Of a stretch of DNA of 6,638 nt, positions 5,935 through 6,638 are shown one piece after another. The position numbers were made by a program, and so were the translations under genes. Position 1 is the stretch's first letter, and every line of letters begins with the position of its first letter. This stretch comes from Xanthobacteraceae bacterium (GTDB lineage Bacteria; Pseudomonadota; Alphaproteobacteria; Rhizobiales; Xanthobacteraceae), in contig JASHRR010000839.1 in the NCBI GenBank assembly GCA_030037185.1, positions 1 through 6,638 on the forward strand, in the 5' to 3' direction. The notes beneath the pieces were generated by a model. It was not told where the DNA came from. It searched no databases and saw only the letters and a list, made by a program, of their open reading frames with translations.

Positions 5935-6375
5935 CTACCGCCGCACGGCAAAGAAATGGCGCAGCAGCGCTGCCGCCTCGGTCTCGCCGATGCCGCCGTA
6001 GACCTCGGGCCGGTGATGGCATGAGGGCGAGGAGAAAAACCGCACGCCGCTGTCCACCGCGCCGCCTTTGGGATCGGCCGCCCCGTAGTAGAGCCGCCGG
6101 ATGCGGGCGAACGACAATGCGCCTGCGCACATGGCGCAAGGCTCCAGCGTGACATAGATATCGCATTGGCCGAGGCGCTCGGTGCCGAGCGCCGCGGCGG
6201 CGGCCCTCACCGCCAGCATCTCGGCGTGCGCCGTCGGGTCGTGGTCGGCAAGCGTGCGGTTGTGGGCGCGCGCGATCACGGCGCCGTCGCGCACCACCAC
6301 GCAGCCGATTGGCACTTCGCCCTCAGCCGCGGCGGTGCGGGCTTCCGCCAACGCCAGATCCATGAAATTCGTCAC
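5935..6375 (-). CDS. tadA: tRNA-specific adenosine deaminase TadA
   Basis: This 146-residue cytidine/adenosine-deaminase-fold protein has the zinc and catalytic residues of TadA: H50 and proton-shuttling E52 in TAHAEMLAVR, and C80 and C83 in TLEPCAMCAGAL. It also has the substrate-side motifs EVPIGCVVV (20-28), AHNR (37-40) and ALSFARIRRLYYGAADPKGGAVDSG (86-110). TadA converts A34 to inosine in tRNA-Arg(ACG), which allows decoding of CGN codons, and is essential in many bacteria. Length is typical. The chosen start is GTG at 6375; an ATG four codons in (6363) would give 142 residues, and neither has a clear Shine-Dalgarno sequence. The gene converges on the patatin gene, and its start region faces a divergent pseudouridine synthase 42 bp away. 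Confidence 0.93.
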   Translation of the reverse strand: MTNFMDLALAEARTAAAEGEVPIGCVVVRDGAVIARAHNRTLADHDPTAHAEMLAVRAAAAALGTERLGQCDIYVTLEPCAMCAGALSFARIRRLYYGAADPKGGAVDSGVRFFSSPSCHHRPEVYGGIGETEAAALLRHFFAVRR

Positions 6376-6417
6376 GTTATCGCCCGTGATCTCTGCTATC
6401 AGCCGGCATGTTTATCG
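6376..6417. promoter_or_regulatory. 42-bp divergent promoter gap between tadA and the pseudouridine synthase gene
   Basis: Two genes of RNA modification start outward from this gap (54 bp if the second ATG of the plus-strand gene is used). Promoters for both must overlap here or lie inside the opposite gene. No convincing -35/-10 pair could be assigned on either strand. A short out-of-frame start at 6408 would encode only 14 residues. Confidence 0.45.
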
Positions 6418-6638
6418 ATGAACCCAGCCATGCCCCGCAAGAGCAACAATAACCGCCGCGGCGGCCCCGAGGGGGACCGCCTGCGGGGAGCCAGCCCTCC
6501 CGGTTCAGGGAATGACGACAGAACCCGCATCGCCAAGGTGATGGCGCGGGCAGGTCTGTGCTCGCGGCGGCAAGCCGAGGAATGGATCGCAGCGGGCCGC
6601 GTCGCCGTCAATGGCGGAACCATCAGGTCGCCGGCCGT
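6418..6638 (+). CDS. S4-domain pseudouridine synthase, RluB/RsuA family, N-terminal part (3' end outside window)
   Basis: The frame stays open to the window end. After a polar, low-complexity leader rich in Arg, Gly, Asn and Pro (about residues 1-35, MNPAMPRKSNNNRRGG...), a typical S4 RNA-binding domain begins: RIAKVMARAGLCSRRQAEEWIAAGRVAVNGGTI (about 37-69). That opening is characteristic of the RsuA/RluB/RluE/RluF family, which isomerise specific uridines in ribosomal RNA. The catalytic domain with its Asp is beyond the window, so the target (16S or 23S) cannot be told; RluB is the commonest such protein in this group. Start is uncertain between ATG 6418 and in-frame ATG 6430 (MPRKSN...), which resembles the usual start of relatives; neither has a clear ribosome site. 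The arrangement with tadA suggests housekeeping expression. Confidence 0.83.
   Translation, partial: MNPAMPRKSNNNRRGGPEGDRLRGASPPGSGNDDRTRIAKVMARAGLCSRRQAEEWIAAGRVAVNGGTIRSPA

Noticed and set aside
4691..6166. Minus-strand open frame of 491 codons across the phosphotransferase end, the patatin gene and into tadA
   Set aside because: It is rich in Arg, His, Ala and Gly with no recognisable domain and lies antisense to genes with complete catalytic motifs; long antisense frames are common in GC-rich DNA.
1..6638. Mobile elements, CRISPR arrays, tRNA or rRNA genes
   Set aside because: No transposase, integrase, regular direct repeats, terminal inverted repeats with duplications, or cloverleaf-like segments were seen on either strand.

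Overview
The window looks like chromosomal DNA of an alphaproteobacterium of the order Hyphomicrobiales (Rhizobiales), closest in flavour to the Bradyrhizobium/Rhodopseudomonas/Xanthobacteraceae side. The reasons are high-GC coding sequence, a full-length CtrA cell-cycle regulator with divergent fliJ beside it, GANTC (CcrM-type) sites upstream of ctrA, and a dehalogenase that resembles, from memory, the Rhodopseudomonas palustris fluoroacetate dehalogenase along its whole length. No mobile element, CRISPR array, tRNA or rRNA is visible. The gene content is ordinary chromosomal content rather than an island.

Layout. Positions 2-379 hold the C-terminal end of a MetF-like methylenetetrahydrofolate reductase. 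Its stop codon lies inside a terminator hairpin. About 445 bp without a convincing gene follow. Then comes fliJ on the minus strand (825-1241), a 663-bp intergenic region with regulatory character (1242-1904), and ctrA on the plus strand (1905-2609), followed by a hairpin that may terminate it. Next is a plus-strand run: a haloacetate/fluoroacetate dehalogenase (2894-3799), an APH/choline-kinase-fold phosphotransferase of the ACAD10/LvaA type (3965-5047) and a patatin-like phospholipase (5048-5872). The last two abut without a gap, and the run ends at a strong intrinsic terminator (5879-5903). The right end has tadA on the minus strand (5935-6375). Only 42 bp separate it from a divergent S4-domain pseudouridine synthase, which runs off the end of the window (6418-6638).

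How the genes work together. The fliJ/ctrA block joins a flagellar export factor to the master regulator that controls flagellar genes in this class. The intergenic region carries a near-consensus CtrA box and three GANTC sites on the ctrA side, which fits an autoregulated, methylation-sensitive ctrA promoter. The dehalogenase, phosphotransferase and patatin all act on small carboxylates, acyl-CoA-like substrates or lipids, but only the last two are clearly co-transcribed. TadA and the pseudouridine synthase both modify RNA of the translation apparatus and share one short divergent promoter region.

I found no clear evidence of a wholly new system. The best leads are the ctrA-fliJ regulatory region, the altered pocket residues of the dehalogenase, and the phosphotransferase-patatin pair, whose kinase may act on hydroxyacyl-CoA.
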